Shown: positions 14,096 to 26,200, counted from the first letter of the stretch. The stretch: DNA of 47,366 nucleotides from an uncultured Clostridia bacterium (GCA_947086925.1 CAMUAL010000010.1:1-47366), one strand, 5' to 3'. A program made the numbers and translations. The notes: generated from the sequence alone by a model not told the origin.

Positions 14096-15400
14096 ATGAA
14101 CAAAAAGAGCGTAAAAGACATTGACGTAAAGGGCAAAAAGGTGCTTGTGCGCTGTGACTTTAACGTACCCATGAAAGACGGCGTAATAACCGACGAAAAC
14201 CGCATAACGGGTGCGTTGCCCACCATAAAGTATTTGCTCGATAACGGAGCAAAGGTGACTCTTTGTTCGCATATGGGCAAACCGCACTCGATATTCTCGG
14301 CAGAAGTAAAGCTTAACAAAAAAGACAAAAAGAAGGTAGAAGCGGGCGAAACAACAGCCGAGGCTATTATCGAAAAGGCGAAAAAAGACGAACCGAAAAA
14401 GCTTACGCTTGCACCCGTAGCAAAACGCTTAAACGAGTTGCTCGGCGGCAAAGTCGTGTTTGCGTCCGACGTAATCGGACCCGATGCAAAGGCAAAGCGC
14501 GACAACCTTAAAAACGGCGAGGCGGTGCTTTTGGAAAACCTCAGATTCCACCACGAAGAAGAGGGCAAAGAAGAAAACTTCTGCCGCGAACTTGCCTACG
14601 ACGCCGAAGTTTACGTAAACGACGCGTTTGGAACGGCGCACCGCAGTCATGCGTCTACCGCGGCGATAGTGGAATACGGCATAATTAAAACCGCGGTATG
14701 CGGATTTCTTATCGAAAAAGAGCTTTCGGTTATGGCGGCAACGCTTGAAAACCCGCCGCGTCCGTTTGTTGCCATTTTGGGCGGCGCAAAGGTTGCCGAT
14801 AAGCTCAACGTAATATCGAATCTTCTCGACAAGTGCGACACCCTTATAATCGGCGGCGGCATGGCGTATACGTTCCTTAAAGCAAAGGGTTACGAGGTTG
14901 GAACTTCGCTTCTCGACGAGGAAAAACTCGATTACTGCCGCGATATGATGGAAAAAGCCGCAAAAGCGGGTAAAGAATTGCTTTTGCCCATTGATACGGT
15001 TGTTACCGATTCGTTCCCCGAGCCGATTGACGCCGAAATCAAAACGCAAATCGTGCCTTCCGATAAAATTCCCGCAAACAAAATGGGCATGGATATAGGC
15101 GAAAAAACCCGCAAGCTTTACGCCGATAAGGTTAAAAACGCAAAAGCTGTTATATGGAACGGACCCATGGGCGTATTCGAAAACCCGACTTTGGCAAAGG
15201 GTACAATCGCGGTTGCGCAGGCTCTTGCCGACGTTTACGGCAAATGCACGACCATTATAGGCGGCGGCGACAGTGCGGCGGCAATCCAACAGCTCGGTTT
15301 TGCCGATAAAGTAACGCATATTTCTACGGGCGGCGGCGCATCGCTCGAACTTTTCGAGGGTAAAGTATTGCCGGGCATTGCTTGCTTAAACGACAAGTAA
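14096..15400 (+). CDS. pgk: Phosphoglycerate kinase
   Basis: Transfers phosphate between 1,3-bisphosphoglycerate and ADP. Family motifs are present: VRCDFNVP (18-25), LLENLRFHHEE, ILGGAKVADKL and GGGDSAAAI. At 434 residues it is about 35-40 longer than most bacterial enzymes. The extra length lies after SHMGKP (58-63): a lysine-rich stretch at about 66-101 before the conserved LAPVAKRL. ATG follows AAGGAGATAAAA, 14 nt after the isomerase gene. Catalytic residues look intact. Confidence 0.96.
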   Translation: MNKKSVKDIDVKGKKVLVRCDFNVPMKDGVITDENRITGALPTIKYLLDNGAKVTLCSHMGKPHSIFSAEVKLNKKDKKKVEAGETTAEAIIEKAKKDEPKKLTLAPVAKRLNELLGGKVVFASDVIGPDAKAKRDNLKNGEAVLLENLRFHHEEEGKEENFCRELAYDAEVYVNDAFGTAHRSHASTAAIVEYGIIKTAVCGFLIEKELSVMAATLENPPRPFVAILGGAKVADKLNVISNLLDKCDTLIIGGGMAYTFLKAKGYEVGTSLLDEEKLDYCRDMMEKAAKAGKELLLPIDTVVTDSFPEPIDAEIKTQIVPSDKIPANKMGMDIGEKTRKLYADKVKNAKAVIWNGPMGVFENPTLAKGTIAVAQALADVYGKCTTIIGGGDSAAAIQQLGFADKVTHISTGGGASLELFEGKVLPGIACLNDK

Positions 15401-15429
15401 ATAAAAAAATAAAAATATCGGAAAAACGA

Positions 15430-15458
15430 TTGCAATTTTTTCATTTATCATATATACT
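15430..15458 (+). promoter_or_regulatory. Promoter of the HPr-like gene
   Basis: TTGCAA (15430-15435), 17-bp spacer, TATACT (15453-15458), 39 nt before the TTG start. Confidence 0.65.
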
Positions 15459-15497
15459 GAAAACAGTTAAAAATATATGAATGGAGGGATTCTTACC

Positions 15498-15728
15498 TTG
15501 AAATCATTAAAAGTATCGTTGAGCATGGCGGAAAGCGTTAAAAACTTTGTCAACGTAGTGAGCAAATACCCTTATGACATCGATTTGCGTAGCGGCAGAT
15601 TCGTTATCGACGCCAAATCGCTTTTGGGAATTTTCAGTCTTGATTTGTCAAAACCCATCGTGCTTGAAATTTACAGCGATAAGTGCGACGACCTTATTGC
15701 CGAGCTTGCGCCGTTTATAGCAAAATAA
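15498..15728 (+). CDS. HPr-like protein lacking the phosphorylatable histidine
   Basis: The 76-residue product matches the second half of HPr: DAKSLLGIFSLDLSKP corresponds to the NAKSIMGVMSLGIAKG segment, including the serine (Ser41 here) that HPr kinase modifies in Bacillota. The GLHARPA motif with catalytic His15 is replaced by SLSMAESVKN, so it cannot carry phosphate as a normal PTS carrier. TTG is chosen because GGAGGG (15483-15488) is well placed for it and would lie inside the alternative ATG frame at 15477. Own promoter and terminator. A regulatory role is inference. Confidence 0.75.
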   Translation: MKSLKVSLSMAESVKNFVNVVSKYPYDIDLRSGRFVIDAKSLLGIFSLDLSKPIVLEIYSDKCDDLIAELAPFIAK

Positions 15729-15773
15729 ACAGCCTAAAATTTTAAATAAAAAGAATTATTTGCAATAAAAAAT

Positions 15774-15806
15774 CCCTCGCCTGTGATAAGGCGGGGGAAT
15801 TTTTTT
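15774..15806 (+). terminator. Terminator of the HPr-like gene
   Basis: CCCTCGCC pairs with GGCGGGGG across an 8-nt loop and a T-run follows. It ends where the tRNA gene begins on the other strand. Confidence 0.85.
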
Positions 15807-15880
15807 GGCACCACCATGGGGAATTGAACCCCAGACTTCGGCGTGAGAGGCCAACGTCCTAACCTCTAGACTATGGTGGC
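15806..15880 (-). tRNA. tRNA-Glu (anticodon CUC)
   Basis: Minus strand, 75 nt including encoded CCA. Acceptor GCCACCA pairs with TGGTGGT (G1-U72 wobble), discriminator G. The D arm is GTCTAGAGGTTAGGAC, as in other glutamate tRNAs. The anticodon stem is TTGGC/GCCGA with loop CTCTCAC, giving CTC. The T arm is TGGGG-TTCAATT-CCCCA. CUC reads GAG codons. Confidence 0.95.
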
Positions 15881-15954
15881 GCATTGCTCGTTTTGCAAAG
15901 CTTTGTTATTATAGCATACGCAAAAAAATAACGCAAGCAAATTCATAAGGTTTT

Positions 15955-15987
15955 TGAAAAGATTCCTCGGCTACGCTCGGAATGACA
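15955..15987. repeat. REP-like palindrome (variant)
   Basis: The segment includes gattcctcggctacgctcgg followed by aatgac; ATTCC and GGAAT are its arms. It resembles the reverse complement of the nearby REP-like elements in overall form (GATT...AATGAC). Function unknown. Confidence 0.45.
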
Positions 15988-15991
15988 AACG

Positions 15992-16077
15992 CCATGTCAC
16001 CTCGACCGAAGCGGAGAGGTCTTCACAGCAAGCACCATGTCACCTCGACCGAAGCGGAGAGGTCTTCACAGCAAGCA
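15992..16077. repeat. Two direct 43-bp REP-like repeats
   Basis: Two identical 43-bp copies lie at about 15992-16034 and 16035-16077. Each contains tgtcacctcgaccgaagcgg, then agaggt, then a cttcacagcaagca tail. The core equals the element at 131-158 with paired changes in both arms of the hairpin. They lie between the tRNA and the end of the unknown minus-strand gene. Confidence 0.85.
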
Positions 16078-16079
16078 AT

Positions 16080-16916
16080 TTATTCCACGTGTATGCCCAA
16101 ACCGCTTACCAAGTAGGTTAAGTCGTTGTAAAGGTTTTCGATTTCGGAAAAAACGGGGCAGTTTATTAAAGCGAGTTTAAGAGCGATATACATTACGCGA
16201 ATTGCCTTAAATTCACTAAGTCTTACGGCGTCGGCAAATGCGTCGGCAACAAGCAAAATTTCTTCACGCGTAAGGTCCTGCAAAGCGTTGTGATTTGCAA
16301 TGTAATTTATAATACTGCTTGTAACGTCGTTAATCGAATCGAGAAGGCTTTGGTCGAACTGTTCCGAATATGCGGGAAGCGACTGCTCGGTTTCGGGCAG
16401 AATCTGCGGCTCGCACGGGGGAGTGTCGAGCGGATTAACCGGCTCAACGGTATCGGGAACGGTGTTCGCTTTGTTAAACGCCATATTAAGATTATACGCA
16501 AGCGGCTGAACGATTTCGGCGCAGAACAGTTTCAGCTCGGTGTTTGCGTCGGGATTATTGTAAAACGTGTGGAGTAAATTTTCGATATTGAGCTTGCCGG
16601 TATCGATGGCAAACAGCATGCAAAAAGCAAATTTCGTCTGTTCTTCGGGGTTGGCGGGAACGTCTAAATACGGTCTGCCGCTTTCGTCGCGGAACTGACG
16701 CGCACGGAACTCGTCGATAAAATTATAGCCTTCGGTTTGGCGTTGCATGTAATCGCACAGCGGAATCGACGACGCAATGCTTTGAAGTAATTTGGATATT
16801 TTGCCCGAAACAATAATGTAAGTGGAATTCATAAGGTCGGCGGTAGCCGCATTCAAAGCCGCAAGCGACTTGTTTACGTCCGATTCCATTACCTTTAAAA
16901 TCTGCTTTGTATCCAT
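16080..16916 (-). CDS. Protein of unknown function, 278 residues
   Basis: I do not recognise this protein. The chosen ATG (16914-16916) follows AAAAGGAG; an in-frame start further upstream lacks a site. It begins MDTKQILKVMESDVNKSLAALNAATADLM and appears largely helical and soluble. There is no signal peptide, no membrane segment and no cysteine cluster. A proline- and glutamate-rich linker lies near residues 165-200 (TVPDTVEPVNPLDTPPCEPQILPETE), separating two helical parts. It is transcribed away from the giant surface protein gene, about 310 nt apart. The REP-like repeats abut its stop codon. Confidence 0.7.
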   Translation of the reverse strand: MDTKQILKVMESDVNKSLAALNAATADLMNSTYIIVSGKISKLLQSIASSIPLCDYMQRQTEGYNFIDEFRARQFRDESGRPYLDVPANPEEQTKFAFCMLFAIDTGKLNIENLLHTFYNNPDANTELKLFCAEIVQPLAYNLNMAFNKANTVPDTVEPVNPLDTPPCEPQILPETEQSLPAYSEQFDQSLLDSINDVTSSIINYIANHNALQDLTREEILLVADAFADAVRLSEFKAIRVMYIALKLALINCPVFSEIENLYNDLTYLVSGLGIHVE

Positions 16917-17106
16917 TAAAACGCTCCTTTTGCGGTTGTGTGTAGGGTTCATATATAAGTTTAACATATTTTATGCGCATAAACAAGCGATTTTTTTGTC
17001 GTTTTTCGTAATTTTTAATTGAGGGATTTATTGTTTATTCACATGCAAAACTAATAAATACAAAAATTTTCATTTTAATTTCATTTTATTTTAGTGTTTT
17101 AAAATA

Positions 17107-17135
17107 TTGACAATATCGGGGCAATGTAGTAAAAT
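17107..17135 (+). promoter_or_regulatory. Promoter of the giant surface protein gene
   Basis: TTGACA (17107-17112), 17-bp spacer, TAAAAT (17130-17135), giving a leader of about 85 nt. The surrounding 16970-17135 is very AT-rich. Confidence 0.75.
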
Positions 17136-17226
17136 GGTATAAAAGTAAGGTATACGCTATTGTATTGTGGCGTAAACTAAAACCGAAAAAACATTTTGTG
17201 TATATTCAAGAGAGGATTTGTTAAAT

Positions 17227-20200
17227 ATGGTAGAAAAAGCGAAAAGACGTACAATGCCGTTGTTGCTGACAATAATGATAGCGGCACTTTTGGCTGTTTC
17301 GGGCATAGGAATTTTAGGAATAAATACTGCGGTGGCGAATGCGACTACGGTACCTTCCGTAAGCAACGAAACCGACGGAATGGAAGAAGAAGTAGAGGGC
17401 AGTGCAGCCTATACTTCGCCTTCGGGTACAAACAATAAGAATCAAAAATATTGGAACTTTGCTTATACCGGCCGTGTGCAATCGCTTACCGGCTTACCCA
17501 TTGGCAATTATAAGCTTGAAGTTTGGGGTGCACAAGGTGGCGACCAGCCTTCTGGGTCTGGTGGCTATATTCAGGCCGGAAGAGGCGGATATTCGGTTGG
17601 CGTATACAACAATACAACTGCAAGTGCAACGCTTTATGTTGTTGTAGGCGGCGCCGGAGGACGAATAACTACGTCATCTGCCCCAAGTGGCGGCGGATAT
17701 AACGGTGGCGGTAGCTGTAAATCAGCCAACGGAACAACCGGCGGCGGCGCTACGCATATTGCGACTGCTACTGGTTTGCTTTCGGCGTTGTCATCAAATA
17801 AATCCGAAGTTAAAATAGTTGCGGGAGGAGGCGGCGGTGGCGGCTGGGATACGTCTAATCAGCTTCTCGGTTATGCAGGTGGCGCAACAGGCGGTGCAGG
17901 CGGTAGGAATGGTGGTTGGTCTAACTACTGTATAGCATATGGCGGCTCTCAGACAAGGGGTGGCACTTATGATATGGGTAGTTCGGGTGTCGGCGGTTAC
18001 GGCGTACCCACTGAGGGAAGTTTTGGACAAGGCGGTAGCGGAAGAGGCTGGAGTTCTGCTGGCGCAGGAGGCGGCGGCGGATATTACGGTGGTAGCGGTT
18101 GTAATATTAACGGAGGCGGCGGCGGTTCCGGCTATATAGGCGGAGTTACAAGCAACACAACGCTCGGTGTTACGGCAAACACAATTTCAGGTAATGCTGC
18201 AATGCCTATTACCACAATAAATTCAACTACTACCGAAGTGGGACACAGCGGCAATGGTTATGCACGCATTACTCAGCTTAATGCACCCATTACGCAGAGC
18301 AGTATTCCTACAATAGCATTAAACCGTACAACAACAAAAACAATAACCATTGCTAACCTTAACCTTACAGATACCGATACCAACGAAGTGCCTATTTTCA
18401 AACGCAACGGCATTTATATGAGCGCGAGCACCACGGGCGCGCTTGCAAATTCGATTTCGGGTAATAACTATTGGATTAGCTACAAGATTTCCAATATCAA
18501 CAACGCAAGCGCGACGCAGATTACAAATGTAAAAGCACTGCGTTATTGGAGCGGTACAAAGCGGTTTTACGTTAATATAACCGACCGCAATACTTCAACT
18601 GGAGCGTTGCCGGGTGCGGACGTGTGGGCGAGCTTTTACGCCACGTGCGATCAAGGTTCGGTTACGCCGGTGGCGACTTCGGCAGGTGCTAACGCCGCAA
18701 GAAAGTACGGACTTAGTACAGTAACTACGCCGGCTACGGCGAATAATGCAAACGCAATTTACAATCCGCTTGGCGCAAACAGGCGCACGGTATATCTTAG
18801 AGACCCTGTGGCGAACACGCCCGTATCGATAAGCGCGTCACAGCTGTATACTTATGCCGCAGGTAGCGCAGGCTCGGGCAACGAGGCTCTTTTGCTCTCG
18901 TCGGCTGTAACTTACGGCACGAATCGCTATAATAAAGATAGCGGCACGGCGTCCGCAATAGCGGGCAGTCCCGCAAACAGTTCGCAGTACACAAACGTGA
19001 CGTTCGGAGGGGCAACCTCCGGCACGTATTATAACGGCTCGGGAACTTCGAGCGTAACTGCGGGCTATACAAGTTTATCGATTTCGGCAAAAACGGGCGT
19101 TGCGAGCGGACCGTATTACTATGTAATGACGGTTAAAGTTCAGCTGATAGACTTAAAGTCGAATGTAGTCGAAACGGTTAGCGGTGCAACGGCGTCGACG
19201 GCGTCGTATGATATAGACATTGTGTACAGGGTGGATAATACCCGTCCCGTGCTTAAAAATCCTCCTCCCAACGTCTTGCTTGCTCCGGGGCAAACGTCGA
19301 GCTTGCCCATAAGCAGTATTTGTACCGACCCCGACGGAAATAATTTGACAATATCCGACGTTGTTGTTCCCTCTAACGAATACGTAGGAGTTGACCAATA
19401 CGGTAACGTAAAAACAACTGCGGCGTCGCCCGCGCTTGCGTATTACAACGTAGGGGCGGCGGCAAGCTATACTTCTACAAGCGATGTTGTTACTAAAAAC
19501 GCTCAGGGCGGCAGCGCTACGGGATTCCCCGCAAGCGCGATTTATAAAATGTCGGCAAGCGGCGCAAACAGCAGCTTTACATCGTCGCAAGCGCAAGGCA
19601 CGGTAGACTCCGCATATGCGGGTTATTACGTAAACACGGCAAACAACACGCTTTACCTTGTGGGTAACAAGGCAAGCCGTGATTTATATCCGAGCGGCAG
19701 AGCGTCGAAATTGGGGCACTTCTATATTCTTGTGCGCATTACCGACTCGGGCAATCCCAACGACGCGGGTATTTGGTATCCCGTTGCAATTACGGTAAGT
19801 TCGGCTTCGCCGGTTGCGGCAGGCTATCCTTCGGTAAACGGAAATGCGGGAGAGGAATTTTACTTCACGCCTTTGGGCGTACTTAATTCCGACGGCGCAA
19901 CTTATTACGGCGTAGGAACGTATAAAGAAAACGAAAACGAAGTAGGCGGCACGACTTATAGCGACGCAATCGCCAAAAACGGCATAGGTACGTCCGGTAG
20001 CAACAAAAAGGCAGTTCTGCCTTTTGTTTACGACCCCGATAACTACGTTTATACCAACGACGAATCGAGATGGGCAACCTCATACGGCGGCGTAAATTTC
20101 GATTCTCTTGTAAACGGAAACGATGCTACGTATCATCAGCGCAGTATGGCGTTTATTACGCCAAACTCGCTTTCGGCGGCAAACAACACTTTGTTTGCGT

Positions 20201-23200
20201 CGTATAACACTCAAAGCTCGGCAAGCCCCGGAATAGATATGGGCTTTAAAGAGTTTTACACCGTTAAAACGGTAGAATTGTATGCAAGCACGAGTATTTT
20301 GCGCGGACTTACTTCCGATCAGGTTGCTTACCTTGTAACAAACGGATTTATTTCAATCGATAACACGACCAATTCTTCGCACAGTCTTGTTAGGTATAAG
20401 GGCATAAAGGTTACTCTTAACCGTCACACAATGAGCCGGTACGTAAGCTTTTACGTAGACGTTACCGATACCGACAAAAGCACAAGCAGGATTCGCATTG
20501 CGGTAAACGTGCAAAACACGCCTATGAGCGCAAGTTCCGTTCGCAGTAACTTGGCCGAATCAAAGAAGAACTTCAACACAAACGTATACGCAACGACTCG
20601 CAATGGCAGTGCTTTTGAGTACACTTTAAAAGTGGGCGACGTTGTAAACATTACGCCTTACGACTTGTTCTACGATTCCGATACCTTTGCCGTAAACAAC
20701 GGTAAGGTGCAAAATATTGCGGCGGCGGATTACAATACCTACGTAGGCGCGGCGGGTCATTCCGATATGCTTGCGGGAATTAACAAAACGATTCCCGTGT
20801 ATGCGTCCGCTACTGCCGACGGCGCGGTTTCGCAAACAAATCTGTCGCTCGAAAAATTCAGAATAAGCAACACTACTCCGCAGATTTTCGGCGGCGACAA
20901 CTATGCTAAGCGCACCCATGTTCCCGAAGGAAACGGCGTTGCCGAGCACTTTAAAATCGAGGGATTGCAGAGAACGCCCGTAAGCGGTTACGTTTCGTTT
21001 AACTATGTGATTTCCACTACTGCGGGCGATGCTTACACCGTTGAAATACGCATAATAGTAGCCAACTCTTTGCCGCAGATTCGTCCCGAAATTTTGCTTG
21101 AAAACGATAATCCCGACAAAGACTTGCTCCCGTTCCGTCTTACCGCGAGCACCGATTTAACTTACGTAAACAGCTCCGAGGCGGAAAAAGACACGGGCAA
21201 CGGATATTACCAAATCGATACCAACTCGTACAATATCCGCGAGTTCACGCTTAACGACTTGTTTATCGATTACGACGGCGACGCGATTATGTTCTATAAC
21301 GCGGCGGCGGGCATAAAGGTTGGTACTCATGACGTTTACGGTAACTTTATCCCGTTTGACGACTCCAATTACGGAAATGTTCGTAACGTATATCTCAACG
21401 CATACGTAGGCGTAGGCACCAATATTCGTTTGGGCAAGAGCAACTGCCTTATATTGCAAGGCTTATCGAGTACGCAAGGTTTGCCGGGCGGATTATGGAT
21501 TCAGTTCGACATAATCGATAACGCGGTAGGTAGTACTACGCCCGTTACAATGGAGTTTCAGGTTGAAGTTTACAACTCGGCTCCTAAGTATGCCGATTTG
21601 TCGAGCGGCACAAACTCACTTACCAATCAGGCGTTTAAACCCGACGGCGTAACGCCCGATACCGACAATCCGAAATATTTGTGGCAGGAAGAAAGCGAAA
21701 CAACGGGTGTAATAGTTGCAAAAGCTTTAACCGCTACCACAAATGCGGATTTAACGGTACATTTGCCCAATGCCGAGAATAACGCCGCGGCTACCGTAGT
21801 TAATAAGCCCGTATATATTGCGTCGGGCAAAGAGGCTATGGAAGCTTACAAGGAAACGGTAAATGCCGCCCTCGTTAAACTTTCGGTAAACTCAACGTAT
21901 AACTATTCCGATTCGCAGGTGCGCTATATTGCCGCCGACGTTGACAATGGGCAAGGGCTTGCTCTTTGGGGCGGCGCATATTACGGCGCGGGGTCTACTA
22001 ATCTGACTCCCGGATTCCATCTTGTGGATTCGCTCACCAATTACAGCTTTGACAGAGAAAGCAATGCCGCAGTTGTAGTAACGCCCATGTACGGCAGTGA
22101 AACCAAACAATATTACGTAGACAACAGCGTTGTTCAGATAGTTTCGTTTAAAGAGGACGGCGGCAAGCTTGTAATGACGACCGACCCCAACGAAGCCAAT
22201 GCGTCTACAAATTGGGTAATTGCGTTTAACTTTACAACATTACCCGACGCATTTGACGTACGTATCCGTTTGCGCGACAGTAATAACCCCGTAGCTTTGC
22301 CCGTAGACGGCAGTGCGGCTAATCAGATTGAATACGGCACTCAGGGCGGATTTACGTACTTTAAGAGCGCTAACGATGCAATTTATCAACCCAACGCATA
22401 TTCGGGAAAACGCACTATCGCTACCGATTCGACAGGCAAGCTCGGCTTTGTTCCCAACGCTGTAGTATCTAACCTTTACAACGGTGACGGTGTGTTCGGC
22501 GTTACTATCTCCAAGCGTCCGCAAGGCTTGTACAATAACTTCACGAAATGGTCGGGTAGCGTTACTCTGCACGACGAAGTTTACAACAATGTATGGGCAT
22601 TAGAGGGCGACGGCGGCAATTATATAACGTACGATTCCATACAGAGCGGTTTCGACCAAAACGATAACTACGGCGTATTCCAATACACGGGAATAGACGT
22701 TCCCACCGGGGCAAACGGCGTTTCGGTGCCTATCAGTTACTTTGCTTGGCCCGCCGAAATCGCGTCGAGCAGCGAACGTGGCACGGCGCAAAAGGTGTTT
22801 GCCTGGTACGATATTCCGCTGTTCCCCAAAAAAGCGGGCACTTCGGGCAGCGTGGCTGTTCAGAACTCCGAGTTCGATGCAATATCGCTTAGCGACGGTT
22901 ACACGACGTGGAGCGGCGCGAACCTCAACAAAAACCCGTACGTTACGTTCAGAAGTATTTACGACAATCCCACCGCGGTAAACAACAACAACAACGAATT
23001 TAACGCTTATTTCAACAAAACCAAGGTTCAGAGCGGCAACTATCTGTACGCTCAGCAGAGATTCGCAATTACAACCGACAGCAGTAACAATGTTTCGGTG
23101 TCGGCATTGCCTGTACTCGATACCGGAAGTTTAAAAGATTCGTGCTTCTTCGAAGATACCTACGGCTTGAATATAACAAAGCGCGCAATGCGCAGTGTTG

Positions 23201-26200
23201 GAGAGCTTACTCTTACTTTGAGGTTTGCTACGTGGCAATTTTCGAGCGGCGCGTACTCTAAGGTTGTAAACAGCCAAACCAACGAGTACGACGTTATAAC
23301 CGTAACCGTTCCTTTAACGGTTGCAAATACCGCACTTACCATGATAGACAATTCTATCGACGTAAACACCAATACGTCTAAGAGCGGCGAAAACGTGGTT
23401 CTTACGACAAATCACGGTAAAGACAGTCAGAGCATTTCCGACGCGTTGTTTATCCGCAGTAATCCCACCGACGACCAATGGGTTGAATCGAGCGGGCTTT
23501 ACAACCCGCAGGGCTACGAGTACCGCGAAAACATGTACTTCCTGTCAAGTTCGATTATGGGCGCATACAGCATTACCGAGCCGAATTTGGGACAGGATAA
23601 TTACAAGCAGACTCTTGCCGATTTCAGAATGTCGGAAGACGAGCTTAACACAATTAAGGCATTTGCGGCAAGTACAAACCCCGACGCTAACCGACTTCAA
23701 AGATTGCTCGATTACTTCGGAATGAATAATGCCGATTCGCTTAAATCGGCGGGTCTTTCGGACGACGACGTTCGGAAGTATCTCAACATGGGATTTGCGG
23801 AGAGAATCGCTTGTCTGCAAATAAAAGACGGCGAGGTTAAGTTGCCCGAAATGGGTGCCGACGACCACCTTTACGTTAACCCGTATTACAGCAATTACTT
23901 CACGGTTTCGCCTTCGGCTACCGACAGCACTCAGATTGCGATAATTCCCAACCGCATAACAACCTTCGATTACTCGGCTTATAATGATCGTGCCGCAATA
24001 GAGGCGGCGGCGGCGGAACGCAACTTAAAGGTATTGTTTGCTGCAAGTAGCGGAACTGCGGTAAGCAAAATTTACTATCCGCTTCAATTGATAGTTTACG
24101 ACCGCTTGTCGGTTGGTTACGCGGGCAATACTACCACGTTCGAAAATTCGAGCTTTGACGTTGTTACTATCAACGTGTGCGTAGAAAACTCTGCGCCGAG
24201 TCTTACCAACATGTTTACAACAAGCATACGTCCCACTACCGACGCAACCGCATTGTACGGCAGAACCGTTTCGCTCTCGAAAGACAGTTCGATATATTAT
24301 AGCTTTACCGACTTAATCAACGACGGTAACATGATAACCGAAAACTATAATTATCTTACGAAAGCTCAGGTTGAGGCAAAGGGCGGTATTGCAAAAGACA
24401 CAGGCGACTATTTAAAGCAGATTACTAACAGTTCGGGTAAGCCGTTGGATATTACAGGCAAAGCCGAAGGTGAAGCCGGTTACAGCGCAACCAAGCCTTT
24501 GCTTGTAGGCATTGAATTTATGACGCTTGTTGACGCATCGGGCAAAACCATAGGCACCAACGAGTACACCGGTAGCGGCTCGCGCGGCGCGGTTGAATGT
24601 GAACCTTCGTCAACCGGTATAAGAATTTACGTAAGAAACCGTGCTCAGAATCTTAACGGACTCGATAACGCGGCGGCTTACATTAAACTTACCTTTACCG
24701 ACCGTTTCGATAAAACAGTATCGTGCTATATTGCGGTTAAGATTTCTAACGCGGCCCCCGAGCTTACAAGCAACGCAATAGCCGTTCGTGAAATCACCAT
24801 GAAAACAGGTCAGTACTTCACACTGTACACCACCGAATACTCTCAACTTATTCAGGGCGCAGGCGTTTCGGAGACGGTCGGCGAATCAAGCGGTTCGAGC
24901 TACAACGGCAAATACTTTACGCAGACTAACGACGGTTCGGACAGCAACAGTAAGAACCTCGGCACTTTGGGTAACCGAAACCGCGTTTCGTGGACTCTGC
25001 AAGACGGTGTTGCAAACAACTCGCATTATCAGGGCTTGCCCAACATTAAAATCGGGCAAGACGCTTACACCGCAGGCAACGACGCCGCCGACAGCAGTAA
25101 TAACTTAGGTTACATGGCTGTTGCAACCGACGACGCCGCTTGGACGCTCCGTATACCTCGTTCTAACGGTTATACGAGTTCGGTAAGCAGCAGTATTATA
25201 AGCATAACCGAGCTTAACATGGTTAGCTACGAGGGTAGTTCGATTATGGGTTGCACGGCTCTTATGTTCGAGGCTAAGGGCGCAACGACAGGCGCGACGA
25301 TTACGGTTACCGTATTCGACGGCGTGAACGACGGCTTAAATTCCGACGTGCAGAGCGTTACCTATACTTTTAAGATTATAGTTGAATCCACCAAACCCAT
25401 CGGTATCGATAATCAGGCTGTGTCCGAAGGTCACGCTTTTGCGTCGAATGTACGCGCACAGAATCCTCAGCATCCCGAAATGGCAGACCGCATCAGCATT
25501 GACAACGGTTCGAGCGATAAGACTTACATTTATAACCTCAGAATGTATGCGGGCGAGAGCATCAAGCTTCTTACAAGCGACTTTGCTTACGACATCGACT
25601 CGGGCGATACGGCGATAATGTATTTGCTCCCGAGAAGCGGCGACAATCCGTTTACAATCAAAGATAAGAGCACGGGCGGCACAGCCACGAATACTCTTAA
25701 CAGTACGTACATTCGGCTTACGCACAATAACAATAACAGTGCGCAAACGTCTAAGAGTATTGCGTTTACGGTTACTGCGCTTAACTTCCAAAACGGCGAG
25801 AACGACGATAAACTGTACAGCGAAATCGAGTTCTATATTTGCGACCCGCACTCGTCGAACATTTCCGATGCCATTCTTATAACTTTAAGAGTTTATATTT
25901 ATCCGTCGGAGGTAAAGGCTAACGCCGATACCAAAGTTCGCACAATAGAAGTGAACGGCGTTACAAGCGAAGACGCGATTAAAACGGTTAAGCTTGTTAC
26001 TTCTACCGATGCGGAAGGCGGCTTGTTTGTAGATAACGACGCTTATCTCGATAACACGAGATATTCGGTTACCGTTTACTCGCTTGCACACTATAAAACC
26101 GAGGGCGGCTCGTTCGTTATGGGCGATGACGGCAAACCCGTTATCGAATCTTACACAGAAAACGAGTTTAACGGACTCGGCGACAAATCCGAGTTTATTA

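Noticed and set aside
15806..16077. tRNA gene used as an integration site for a mobile element
   Set aside because: No integrase is nearby, the repeats lie on the 5' side of the tRNA, and they do not duplicate the tRNA 3' end.
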